Assembly: GCA_963828715.1 (NCBI GenBank)
Contig: CAWHFX010000002.1
Span: forward strand, 186,001 to 250,000
Direction of reading: 5' to 3'
Length of the DNA: 64,000 nucleotides
DNA from: JAQGMV01 sp963828715
GTDB lineage: Bacteria; Pseudomonadota; Gammaproteobacteria; Burkholderiales; SG8-41
Part shown: positions 10,435 to 17,785 of the stretch, piece after piece
Layout of the letters: the number at the start of each line of letters is the position of its first letter
How positions within the stretch are numbered: the first letter of the stretch is position 1
Translations under genes and position numbers: made by a program
Notes under the pieces: generated by a model
Database searches by the model: none
Told to the model about the DNA's origin: nothing
Seen by the model: the letters and a program-made list of their open reading frames with translations, nothing else

Positions 10435-11619
10435 TCACTGGTCACGGGTCACGCCGTTGTCCTCACCGGTCTTAGGCTTCCGCCGCATGCTTCCGGATAC
10501 GAGCTTGAATTCGAACAGACGACACTCCAGCGCCCCGTTGTAAAGCGGTGTGCGGCGCGAAGTGGAAAGGCCGATGAGCTTGGGCAGTCGCAGATCGGCA
10601 GTGAGAATGTACGCGCTCCAGCCTGCGTATTTCTTCTTGAGCGCATCGCCAATCTTTGGATACAACGCCGCGAGCGCCTGCTGATCTTCGAGACGCACAC
10701 CGTACGGCGGATTGGTGACGAGGAGCCCTGACGGCACCGGCGGCGGCATTTCGAGCACGTCCGCCTGCTTGAGCGTCACGAGGTGATCCACACCCAATGC
10801 GTGCAGATTGACGCGAGCGAGCTTGAGCGCTTCTCCATACCGATCACTGCCGAAGATCGGAAGGGTGGAAGGCCTTCGGATACGCCGTCGCGCAGCGGCT
10901 TTGATCGCGCTCCACGCCGCTTCGTCGTAATTCTCGAGTCTCTGGAATGCAAAGTCGCGTTCGAGGCCAGGCGGCCGGTCGAGCGCCATCAACGCGGCTT
11001 CGCACAGGAATGTGCCACTCCCACACATCGGGTCGAGCAACGCCGAATGTGTATCCCACTTCGCGAGCCGCAGGATGCCGGCCGCCAGATTCTCGCGCAA
11101 CGGCGCCTCTCCCGTCGAGCACCGATAGCCGCGCTTGAAAAGCGGTTCACCGGACGTATCGATATAGAAGCTCGCTTCGGTCGCGGTGAGAAACGCGTGT
11201 ACACGCGTGTCGGGATCTCGGGTATCGACATCAGGCCTTGCGCCACACACCCCGCGGAAGACGTCGCACACCGCATCCTTGATGCGCAGCGTCACGAAGT
11301 CCAGGCTCTTTACCGGCGCACGAATGCCGGCCACATCGACGCGTATCGAGTTCTCGACCGGAAACCAGCGATCCCAGGGCAGGCCACGGGCAAGCTCGTA
11401 GAGGTCCCGTTCGTTTCGGTATGGCGCATGCGCGACCTGCCAGAGTATCCGGCTTGCGACGCGGCTTTCGAGATTTGCCACGAAGCACAGCTCGAACGCG
11501 CCTTCGAAATGGACGCCACCCTCGACGGCACGCGGGTTTTCCGCGTTGAGGCGCACGAGCTCATCCTCCAACACGTGCTCGAGCCCGCGCGGGCATGGGG
11601 CGAAGAAATGCTCGGTCAC
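10435..11619 (-). CDS. rlmL: THUMP-domain 23S rRNA guanine-N2 methyltransferase (RlmL type)
   Basis: A 394-residue protein with an N-terminal THUMP-type region (FFAPCPRGLEHVLEDELVRL), then LFKRGYR and a Rossmann methylase with LLDPMCGSGTF and the catalytic LVTNPPYG. This fits the N-terminal half of E. coli RlmKL, which makes m2G2445 in 23S rRNA; the RlmK half is absent, as in many betaproteobacteria. GTG start at 11619 overlaps the previous stop by four bases (GTGA). The last residues (GVTRDQ) come from a TGAC-type repeat, so the C-terminus may be extended by repeat DNA. Confidence 0.88.
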   Translation of the reverse strand: MTEHFFAPCPRGLEHVLEDELVRLNAENPRAVEGGVHFEGAFELCFVANLESRVASRILWQVAHAPYRNERDLYELARGLPWDRWFPVENSIRVDVAGIRAPVKSLDFVTLRIKDAVCDVFRGVCGARPDVDTRDPDTRVHAFLTATEASFYIDTSGEPLFKRGYRCSTGEAPLRENLAAGILRLAKWDTHSALLDPMCGSGTFLCEAALMALDRPPGLERDFAFQRLENYDEAAWSAIKAAARRRIRRPSTLPIFGSDRYGEALKLARVNLHALGVDHLVTLKQADVLEMPPPVPSGLLVTNPPYGVRLEDQQALAALYPKIGDALKKKYAGWSAYILTADLRLPKLIGLSTSRRTPLYNGALECRLFEFKLVSGSMRRKPKTGEDNGVTRDQ

Positions 11620-11984
11620 TTCTCTTTCAATGGAACATAGATTTCATACGACACACGGTGGCGGCCGTTCGTGGAACGGGTGAGCTCCGTAATGCGCGCC
11701 TCGACACGCGCGCCACGGTCGAGCTGGCGCGCGAGGTCGGCATTATCGCGTCGGGGAACGTAACCGAGCACCTGTCCGTGCCACTCGATGCGAATCGCGT
11801 TTGCGTCGTGCGGATTGGCGGCTTCGCGCACGATGGTGAGCGGGTCACCCTTTCTCATCTGATCCCATACCGCGCGACCATCGTAATAGACGAACCCGGC
11901 GAGCGGCGCATCCTGCACCACGATGCGCGCCGTCGGCTGTTCCGCTGCATTGCCCTCCATGCCGGCGGTCACGAGCACCAGCAC
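11616..11984 (-). CDS. Exported HIRAN-domain protein
   Basis: The conserved part reads PLAGFVYYDGRAVWDQMRKG, then REAANPHDANAIRIEWHGQV, LGYVPRRDNADLARQLDRG. This is a HIRAN domain: the NPHDANAI and LGYVPR motifs are diagnostic. HIRAN domains bind DNA ends or stalled forks in helicases such as HLTF, but here the domain stands alone behind a hydrophobic LALVLVLVTAG segment, suggesting export. The start is unsure: GTG at 11984 gives a short signal, while upstream in-frame starts lie inside the permease gene. The family is recognised; the role of an exported version is unknown. Confidence 0.75.
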   Translation of the reverse strand: MLVLVTAGMEGNAAEQPTARIVVQDAPLAGFVYYDGRAVWDQMRKGDPLTIVREAANPHDANAIRIEWHGQVLGYVPRRDNADLARQLDRGARVEARITELTRSTNGRHRVSYEIYVPLKEK

Positions 11985-12024
11985 TAAGGCGAGCCGTCGG
12001 ACGTCAGCCCCAACGGCGCGTGCC

Positions 12025-12807
12025 TTACTTGAGCAACCGCCGGCGTGCGAGTACCAGCGCCACATAGATAGCCACGACCGCATAGGCGACAAGCACCGCG
12101 ACGTGTACCGCGACGCCCGCCGGAACGCCACCGTTCATGAGCGGACGCGCGAGCGCGACGGCGTGCGTCAGTGGCAGCGCATGCGTCACGGCCTGCAGCC
12201 AGGCAGGCAGGCGCTCGAGCGGAAAGAAAACGCCGCACGCGAGCATCATCGGTGTGATGACGAGCGTGAAGTAGTACATGAAGAAATCGTAACTCGGCGA
12301 AAGGGATGTCATGATGAGCCCGAGCCCGGCGAATACGAGCCCCGTGAGGAAGACGAGCGGCAGCACCCATAACGCAATCGGAGAGGCGACCAGACCGAGT
12401 GCCGCCGTAACGACGAACACTGCCGTTCCGGAAAGGAATGCCTTGCTCGCGGCCCACACCGCTTCGCCGAACACCACGTCGTCGAGCACGATCGGCGCAT
12501 TCATGATCGCGTCCCATGTGCGCTGCACGTGCATGCGCGAAAAACTCGAATACATCGATTCGAACGTCGCGCTCATCATCGTGCTCGAGCACACCGTGCC
12601 CGCTGCGAGGAATGTAATGTAGGACGTGCCGCCGACCTGCGGAAGCATCGCGCCAAGTCCATAACCCAACCCCAGCATGTAGAGCATGGGGTCGGCCAGA
12701 TTGCCGAGCATGGACGGAATCGCGAGCTTGCGCCACACCAGCCGATTCCGCCGCCAGACGTGAATGAAGCGCAGGCTGATTTGCGGTGGGTCTAACGCGA
12801 GTCTCAT
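12025..12807 (-). CDS. NodJ-like ABC-2 exporter permease
   Basis: A 260-residue ABC-2 type permease. VWRRNRLVWRKLAIPSMLGN followed by LADPMLYMLGLGYGLGAML is the NodJ-type N-terminus, with about six predicted membrane helices and ITPMMLACGVFFPLERLP near the fourth. NodJ exports lipo-chitin signals in rhizobia; relatives in other bacteria export unknown lipids or polysaccharides. I start at the ATG at 12807 because it aligns with the family; an upstream ATG at 12840 also exists. It follows the NodI-like ATPase on the same strand. Confidence 0.88.
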   Translation of the reverse strand: MRLALDPPQISLRFIHVWRRNRLVWRKLAIPSMLGNLADPMLYMLGLGYGLGAMLPQVGGTSYITFLAAGTVCSSTMMSATFESMYSSFSRMHVQRTWDAIMNAPIVLDDVVFGEAVWAASKAFLSGTAVFVVTAALGLVASPIALWVLPLVFLTGLVFAGLGLIMTSLSPSYDFFMYYFTLVITPMMLACGVFFPLERLPAWLQAVTHALPLTHAVALARPLMNGGVPAGVAVHVAVLVAYAVVAIYVALVLARRRLLK

Positions 12808-12936
12808 TGACTGATGTTCAAGAGCGATTCGCCCCAGCATTCGTACATTGGGACGTGAGTTCTGACTGGCGCATGAATGTTACGTTCGCGGCGACAGCCT
12901 GTCCCATGCGCGCCGCTCACCGATACGATGGTACCT

Positions 12937-13848
12937 CTAATCACGGAGTTCGCGCCCCGTGAGTTTCAGAAAGAGGTCCTCGAGGTTCGCCGGTCGGTGC
13001 AGATAGCGCAAGCGCGGTTCGCTGTCGAGCGCGTGCACCAGCGCGTCCGCGTCGTGCGTATAACAGAACACCGTCTCGCCCGTGCGCTCGCAACGCTGCG
13101 CGGCACTGCGCCCGATGCGATCGGCCCAGTCTTCGACGCCTTCGCCATACACCTCGACGACCTGCGGTTCTATGTGCTGCGCGATCAGCTCGCGCGGAGC
13201 GCCCTCCGCGATCTTGCGTCCATGGTCGAGGATCGCCACGCGGTGGCACAGCCGTTCCGCCTCATCCATGAAGTGCGTGGTGAGGATGATCGTTTTCCCC
13301 TCGTTCGTGAGCCGGCGCAAGCGCTCCCATATCAGGTGCCTGGCCTGGGGGTCGAGGCCGGTGGTCGGCTCGTCGAGAAGAACGAGGCTCGGATCGTTCA
13401 CCAGCGCACGTGCCAGGGTCAGCCTGCGCTTCATCCCGCCTGACAGCGTCTGAATGCGCGAATGTTCGCGTGCTGCAAGCTCTGCGAACTCCAGTAGCGC
13501 GGGAATGCGCCGTTCCAGCTCGCTCCGCGCAATCCCGAAGTAGCGGCCATACACCAGCAGGTTCTCGCGCACGGTGAAATCCGGATCGAGATTGTCGGCT
13601 TGCGGCACCACGCCGATGCGAGCCCGTGCTTCGCGCGCACGCTGCGGAACCGGATAGCCGAGGACCGTGATCTCGCCCGAATCGGGTGCCGTCAGCCCCA
13701 GGCACAGTCGCAGTGTAGTCGTCTTGCCTGCACCGTTCGGACCGAGCAGGCCGAAACACATGCCCTCCTCGAGCTCGAGGTCGAGGCCGGCCACGACGTC
13801 CGTACCGTCGTACGCCTTGCGCAGTCCGACCGCCTTCAGGTACGCCAT
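12937..13848 (-). CDS. NodI-like ABC transporter ATP-binding protein
   Basis: A 303-residue ABC ATPase with Walker A LLGPNGAGKTTT, the Q-loop region VVPQADNLDPDFTVREN, signature LSGGMKRRLTLARAL, Walker B LVLLDEPTTGLDP and switch TTHFMDEAERL. The subfamily (ABC-2/DrrA/NodI) pairs with the adjacent permease. The ATG at 13848 is preferred to an upstream TTG because the protein then begins MAYLKAVGLRK. It overlaps nothing; the hydrolase upstream stops about 12 bases before. Confidence 0.92.
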   Translation of the reverse strand: MAYLKAVGLRKAYDGTDVVAGLDLELEEGMCFGLLGPNGAGKTTTLRLCLGLTAPDSGEITVLGYPVPQRAREARARIGVVPQADNLDPDFTVRENLLVYGRYFGIARSELERRIPALLEFAELAAREHSRIQTLSGGMKRRLTLARALVNDPSLVLLDEPTTGLDPQARHLIWERLRRLTNEGKTIILTTHFMDEAERLCHRVAILDHGRKIAEGAPRELIAQHIEPQVVEVYGEGVEDWADRIGRSAAQRCERTGETVFCYTHDADALVHALDSEPRLRYLHRPANLEDLFLKLTGRELRD

Positions 13849-13859
13849 TCCACTGGACC

Positions 13860-14489
13860 CTAGTGGCAATAGCGCATGACGATCTGGGCCAGAAGGTTCA
13901 GACGCCCATGAAAGAAATGCTCTCCGCCCGGGACGACGACGATCGGCAGATTCTGTGGCCGTGCCCAGTCGAGCACCGCCTGCAGCGGAACGACGTCGTC
14001 GTGCTCACCGTGAACGATGAGCGTGTCCGCAGGTACTGTTTCCGCCGGAAACCGATTGACCGCCGGGCCGACCAGCACGATGCGATTGGCGTTCACGCGC
14101 TTCGCGACACGCGTCTGCACGAAGCTGCCGAAGGAGAAGCCGGCCAGCACGAGGTCTCCGCCAGCGAAGCGGTCGCGAAGATGTTCGATGACGCGCACGA
14201 GATCGTCCGTCTCGCCGCGGCCTGCATCATGCTCGCCGGCGCTCGCACCGACACCGCGAAAATTCGGCCGCGCGGTTACGTAGTGCAGGTTGTAGAACGT
14301 CTTTGCGAGCGTGGTGACGACCTTGTTGTCCTTCGTGCCGCCTTGCAGGGGATTCGGATGCGCGATGAGAGCGATACCGCGCCGGCTGCCGCCGGGATCG
14401 TTGATGTCGGTTTCGATTGCCCCGGCTGCGCCTTCGATCAGCACGCGCTCGAGACTCGCGGGCGGCATCGGCCTGATCGCTTCTTTCAT
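13860..14489 (-). CDS. Alpha/beta hydrolase, serine type
   Basis: A 209-residue hydrolase. IALIAHPNPLQGGTKDNKVV matches the oxyanion region of a bacterial alpha/beta-hydrolase family, VTARPNFRGVGASAGEHD follows, the nucleophile is in LAGFSFGSF, and the acid and histidine are likely in HGEHDDVVP and GGEHFFHG. The substrate is unknown. It is the second gene of a five- or six-gene minus-strand set with a ferredoxin and an ABC exporter. Confidence 0.88.
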   Translation of the reverse strand: MKEAIRPMPPASLERVLIEGAAGAIETDINDPGGSRRGIALIAHPNPLQGGTKDNKVVTTLAKTFYNLHYVTARPNFRGVGASAGEHDAGRGETDDLVRVIEHLRDRFAGGDLVLAGFSFGSFVQTRVAKRVNANRIVLVGPAVNRFPAETVPADTLIVHGEHDDVVPLQAVLDWARPQNLPIVVVPGGEHFFHGRLNLLAQIVMRYCH

Positions 14490-14558
14490 ACGTTGCAGGA
14501 TGGCGCACGCGACAGCGCCGGAGTGGCGGAGCCGCCGCTCCGGTGAAAAACCCGCGTG

Positions 14559-14867
14559 TCAGATGCGGAGTCGCTCGACGATGCGCCCGTTCTGCAGATG
14601 CTCGCTGATGATCTCGTCGATGTCTTCTTTATCGACGTACGTGTACCAGATCTCCTCCGGGTACACGACGATCACCGGCCCTTCATCGCAGCGATCCAAG
14701 CAGCCCGCCATGTTGACGCGCACTTTGCCTTTTCCGCTCAACTTCAGGTCTTTCACGCGCGCCTTGGCATAGTCGCGTATCTCGGTTGCGCCATGATCGT
14801 TGCAGCACCGCTCACCATTCTGGCGCTGATTGCAGCAGAAAAAAATGTGCTTGTCGTAGTAGCTCAC
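14559..14867 (-). CDS. Thioredoxin-like [2Fe-2S] ferredoxin
   Basis: A 102-residue protein starting MSYYDKHIFFCCNQRQNGER and containing CCNDHGA and the later VNMAGCLDRCDEGPVIVVYP pattern. This is the thioredoxin-like 2Fe-2S ferredoxin family, where the cluster Cys come from the N-terminal CxxN region and the GCLDRCDEGP loop. It probably transfers electrons in the cytoplasm. It is the first gene of the minus-strand set leading into the hydrolase and ABC exporter; its partner is unknown. Confidence 0.92.
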   Translation of the reverse strand: MSYYDKHIFFCCNQRQNGERCCNDHGATEIRDYAKARVKDLKLSGKGKVRVNMAGCLDRCDEGPVIVVYPEEIWYTYVDKEDIDEIISEHLQNGRIVERLRI

Positions 14868-14923
14868 GATCCGATCCGATGAAGGTCAGCCCGGCGAGAT
14901 GCCGGTGGCTGATGATTATAGAC

Positions 14924-15015
14924 GAGGCGAGGCCCGAGCCGAAGGCGAGCGCCACCCCGGTTTCCCTCTGTTCCGTAGGGTGGCGAGGCCCGAGCCGGAG
15001 GCGAGCGCCACCCCC
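14924..15015. repeat. Intergenic repeat family 1, copy A (two hairpin units)
   Basis: Two near-identical units containing GGCCCGAGCCGGAGGCGAGC (GGA replaced by GAA in the first) and GCGCCACCCC, linked by GGTTTCCCTCTGTTCCGTAG. The second unit can fold through GGTGGCG and CGCCACC arms. It sits directly after the stop codon of the VanZ-like gene and before the ferredoxin start. There is no T-tract, so if it ends transcription it would not be as a classical intrinsic terminator. Confidence 0.75.
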
Positions 15016-16064
15016 TACCTCGGCTGCTCGAAGGCGGCGATTCCGGCGTAGACGACCGCGAGGAACGGCCACAGTTCGGACATCGCCCGGATAATGGATG
15101 AAAAGTTCAGAAAGTGTCTCGGGCCGGCGAGAAAGTGGGCAGGCACGACCTGGTATGGGTTGTCGGGTCCGATGTTCGTCGCGGTGATCGCTGCCGCCAG
15201 GCAGATCGCCGCAACCACCCACTGCGTCCGGCGCGGCGCGGAGGAAAGTATGTAGAGTGCGATGCCTCCGGCCAGGAGACCGACCGCGACACCCGGCGTG
15301 AACCATGTGAGCGGCCCGTTCGATTTGACGATCGCGATCGCCGATAACCCTTTTGCGATAAGGGCAGCGGCCAGCAACACCGCGAGTGCGACGCCGCGCG
15401 GTTTCGTCTTGCGTGTGAGCGCGAGCACGATCAGTCCGAGGCCGAGCACGTTGAAAGCCGCCACGGCCGCCTCGGCGGTGAGCAGGAGCGGTGGCCGGTG
15501 GATGAGCCATACCGGCAGGTCGAACGTGCTGCGCAGGTTGCCGGTGCCGAAAAGCTGCACGGTCGGATGCAACTGCGTTGCAACCCACAGGCACACCAGC
15601 ACGACGCCGACGTCGGCACTGGCTCCGTAGACGAACCATTCCCTGCGTAGCCGCGCCAGTCGCGAACCGAGCAGCCGCGTCGGTGAGAAGAGTGGTGCGG
15701 CCAATGCGCCGATCAACCCTCCGATCGAGTTCGCCAGCACGTCGACGTTCGAGGCGATGCGGGTGGGCATGAACATCTGTGCGCTCTCCATCCCCACGCT
15801 GACGACGAACGCGAGCAGCGCAGCCATCAGCACCGCTCTTCGATCGCGTGCGTTCTTCATGAAAGCCCGCGCAAGCAGAAAGCCGAGTGGCACATAGGCC
15901 GCAATGTTGACCAGCACGTCTTCCATCGTGATGTAGCGCGGCCACGGGGCGGTGAGGAAGCGACGGATTTCCTCGGGCGGAATCCACCAGCCGCCGAACG
16001 GCTGCAAGCTGGCATACGCAATGACGAGCAGGTAAGCTAGCGCGAGCGAAGACGCCAGACGCAT
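15015..16064 (-). CDS. VanZ-like multi-pass membrane protein
   Basis: About 350 residues with eight or more hydrophobic segments. The N-terminal part has the VanZ-like pattern: ASLQPFGGWWIPP, then EDVLVNIAAYVPLGFLLARA and VSVGMESAQMFMPTR followed by SNVDVLANSIGGLIGAL. VanZ-like proteins are linked to glycopeptide resistance in Gram-positives but are of unknown function in proteobacteria. I use the ATG at 16064 (MRLASSLALAYLL); an ATG at 16112 would overlap head-to-head with the DHH start in a CCATGG. The stop is immediately followed by repeat copy A. Confidence 0.85.
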   Translation of the reverse strand: MRLASSLALAYLLVIAYASLQPFGGWWIPPEEIRRFLTAPWPRYITMEDVLVNIAAYVPLGFLLARAFMKNARDRRAVLMAALLAFVVSVGMESAQMFMPTRIASNVDVLANSIGGLIGALAAPLFSPTRLLGSRLARLRREWFVYGASADVGVVLVCLWVATQLHPTVQLFGTGNLRSTFDLPVWLIHRPPLLLTAEAAVAAFNVLGLGLIVLALTRKTKPRGVALAVLLAAALIAKGLSAIAIVKSNGPLTWFTPGVAVGLLAGGIALYILSSAPRRTQWVVAAICLAAAITATNIGPDNPYQVVPAHFLAGPRHFLNFSSIIRAMSELWPFLAVVYAGIAAFEQPR

Positions 16065-16110
16065 TCGCCGCGGCGATCTCGGTTCGAGCGGCGTCTCCCG
16101 GTGTGAATCC

Positions 16111-17067
16111 ATGGCGAAATCGTACGACATTTTCAACGGCGACGCGGATGGCATCTGCGCGCTCCACCAGTTGCGTCTCGGAAACCCGTGCGCGAGCGAG
16201 CTCGTCACGGGCGTGAAGCGCGAGATCCGTTTGCTCGAACGTGTCGAAGCCGCGCCGGGCGATGAGCTGACGGTGCTCGACATCTCGATGAAAGCGAATG
16301 CGGCGGCGCTCGATCGTGCGCTCGCACAGGGCGCTCGCGTACGCTACTTCGATCATCATGAATCAGGTGAGATTCCCCAGCATGAAGCCCTCGAAGCGCA
16401 CATCGACAGATCGGCGGATGTGTGCACGGCTCTCATCGTCGACAGACATCTCGGCGGCAAACACCGCATGTGGGCAGTCGTTGCGGCGTTCGGTGACAAT
16501 CTCGTGTCCGCGGCGCTGCGGGCCGCGCAACCGCTCAGACTCGACCGCACCGAGGTCGCGCGGTTGCACGAGCTCGGCGACTGCCTGAATTACAACGCAT
16601 ACGGCGAGTCGATCGAAGATCTCCACTACCATCCGGCCGATCTCTATCGCACGATCGCGCGCTACGGAGACCCGCGGCATTTCATCTTCGACGAGCCCGT
16701 CTTCAACGTTCTGAAGAACGCGTATGCGGACGATCTCTACCGTACGCAGGAAATCGAGCCGCACTGGTCATCGGATACCGCGGCGGTCTATGTACTCCCC
16801 GAGGCGGCGTGGGCGCGCCGTGTGAACGGGCTGTTCGGCAACCGCCTCGCTCAATCGAATCCGCGGCGAGCGCACGCGATCATGGTGACGAAAGGCGCTG
16901 GATTCGTCGTGAGCGTACGTGCCGCGACAGAACGGCCGCGTGGCGTCGGAACGTTCTGCGAACGATTCGAAGGCGGCGGCGGTCGCGAAGCAGCGGGCGG
17001 CATCAACTATCTGCCCGGATCGGACTTCGACCGCTTCGTCTCCGTTTTCCAGAGCGCGTTCGGGTAG
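16111..17067 (+). CDS. DHH/DHHA1 family phosphoesterase
   Basis: A 318-residue protein beginning KSYDIFNGDADGICALHQL (first Asp pair), then TVLDISMKAN, the DHH motif RYFDHHESG, and a C-terminal CERFEGGGGREAAGGINYLP. These are the metal-binding motifs of the RecJ/NrnA superfamily. Many members have GGGH in the last motif; here the position is Arg (GGGGREAAGG). Possible activities are nano-RNase, pAp phosphatase or single-strand exonuclease; the sequence does not decide. Confidence 0.85.
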   Translation: MAKSYDIFNGDADGICALHQLRLGNPCASELVTGVKREIRLLERVEAAPGDELTVLDISMKANAAALDRALAQGARVRYFDHHESGEIPQHEALEAHIDRSADVCTALIVDRHLGGKHRMWAVVAAFGDNLVSAALRAAQPLRLDRTEVARLHELGDCLNYNAYGESIEDLHYHPADLYRTIARYGDPRHFIFDEPVFNVLKNAYADDLYRTQEIEPHWSSDTAAVYVLPEAAWARRVNGLFGNRLAQSNPRRAHAIMVTKGAGFVVSVRAATERPRGVGTFCERFEGGGGREAAGGINYLPGSDFDRFVSVFQSAFG

Positions 17068-17102
17068 CACGCGTGTCGAACCTGGCATCCGACACGCAGC
17101 AA

Positions 17103-17188
17103 AAAGGAAAGGAGGTTACGGAGGGAAACCATGGGTTTCCTTCTGTTCCGTAGGGTGGCCAGGCCCGAGCCGGAGGCGAGCGCCACCC
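17103..17188. repeat. Intergenic repeat family 1, copy B (longest)
   Basis: The most complete copy: GGAAAGGAGGTTACGGAGGG, then GGGTTTCCTTCTGTTCCGTA, then GGCCCGAGCCGGAGGCGAGC and GCCACCC. It lies between the convergent DHH and membrane-protein genes. The C-terminal 20 or so codons of the membrane-protein frame, including its stop at 17116, are inside it. Confidence 0.75.
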
Positions 17189-17746
17189 ACGTCCAATTCG
17201 AGCGTCGCGAACGCGATCAGCCAGAGGGCGGCGTCATAGGCGTCGAACCACAGGCCGGCAGCACCCCACAAGACGACGAGCACCGCCAGAGCGCCGTAGA
17301 GCAGGACCGCGATGCCAATGAAGGCCGCACGCGCCCGTGCGACCCGACCGCGGAAGACGGACCTCGGCCTCCAGCAGTATGACGACCGCGATCCACAGCA
17401 CGGCGTTGATCGCATCGAGAACGTCTTCTTCGAGCGCGTAGGCGACCGTCGCGACCAGAACCCCGGCGGCCGCGATCACCCGCAGTACGTGGATCGTCGC
17501 GCGGCGACGCCCGCCGCTAATCCAGTGTGGGAAGCGCCCTTCGATCTCGAATAACGCCAGCAGGATCAGCCATGCCGCAGCGTCCAGCGCTTTGCTCGGC
17601 GTGCCAGCCAGCGCAAAGTAGAACGTGTTCCCAGCCAGGAATACATACAACGCGGCGCGATAGACGGGGCTGTCGGCAAGTGCGCGTGATATGCGCAAGA
17701 CGCGACCGAAACGCGTTTCGGAGTACGTTTTTCTATCCGCCAGCAC
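17116..17746 (-). pseudogene. Hydrophobic membrane protein, +1 frameshift
   Basis: Two overlapping frames give one hydrophobic protein. The first starts at GTG 17746 (MLADRKTYSETRFGRVLRIS) and shows membrane segments around LYVFLAGNTFYFALAG, AAWLILLALFEIEG, VIAAAGVLVATVAYALE and AVLWIAVVILLEAEV. After a shift near 17365 the second continues with FIGIAVLLYGALAVLVVLWG and YDAALWLIAFATLELDVG. Length 631 bases; minus one gives 209 residues. The last residues (ARLRLGPGHPTEQKETHGF) are translated from repeat copy B. I do not recognise the family. It is downstream of the symporter gene. Confidence 0.6.
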
Positions 17747-17785
17747 TGTAGTCCCGGGGCGCGCGCTGGAGGCGAGCGCTGCCCG

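Noticed and set aside
14812..16359. A 515-residue minus-strand frame across the VanZ region
   Set aside because: Arg-rich, frame-shifted shadow of the VanZ-like gene; only the VanZ frame shows membrane segments and conserved motifs.
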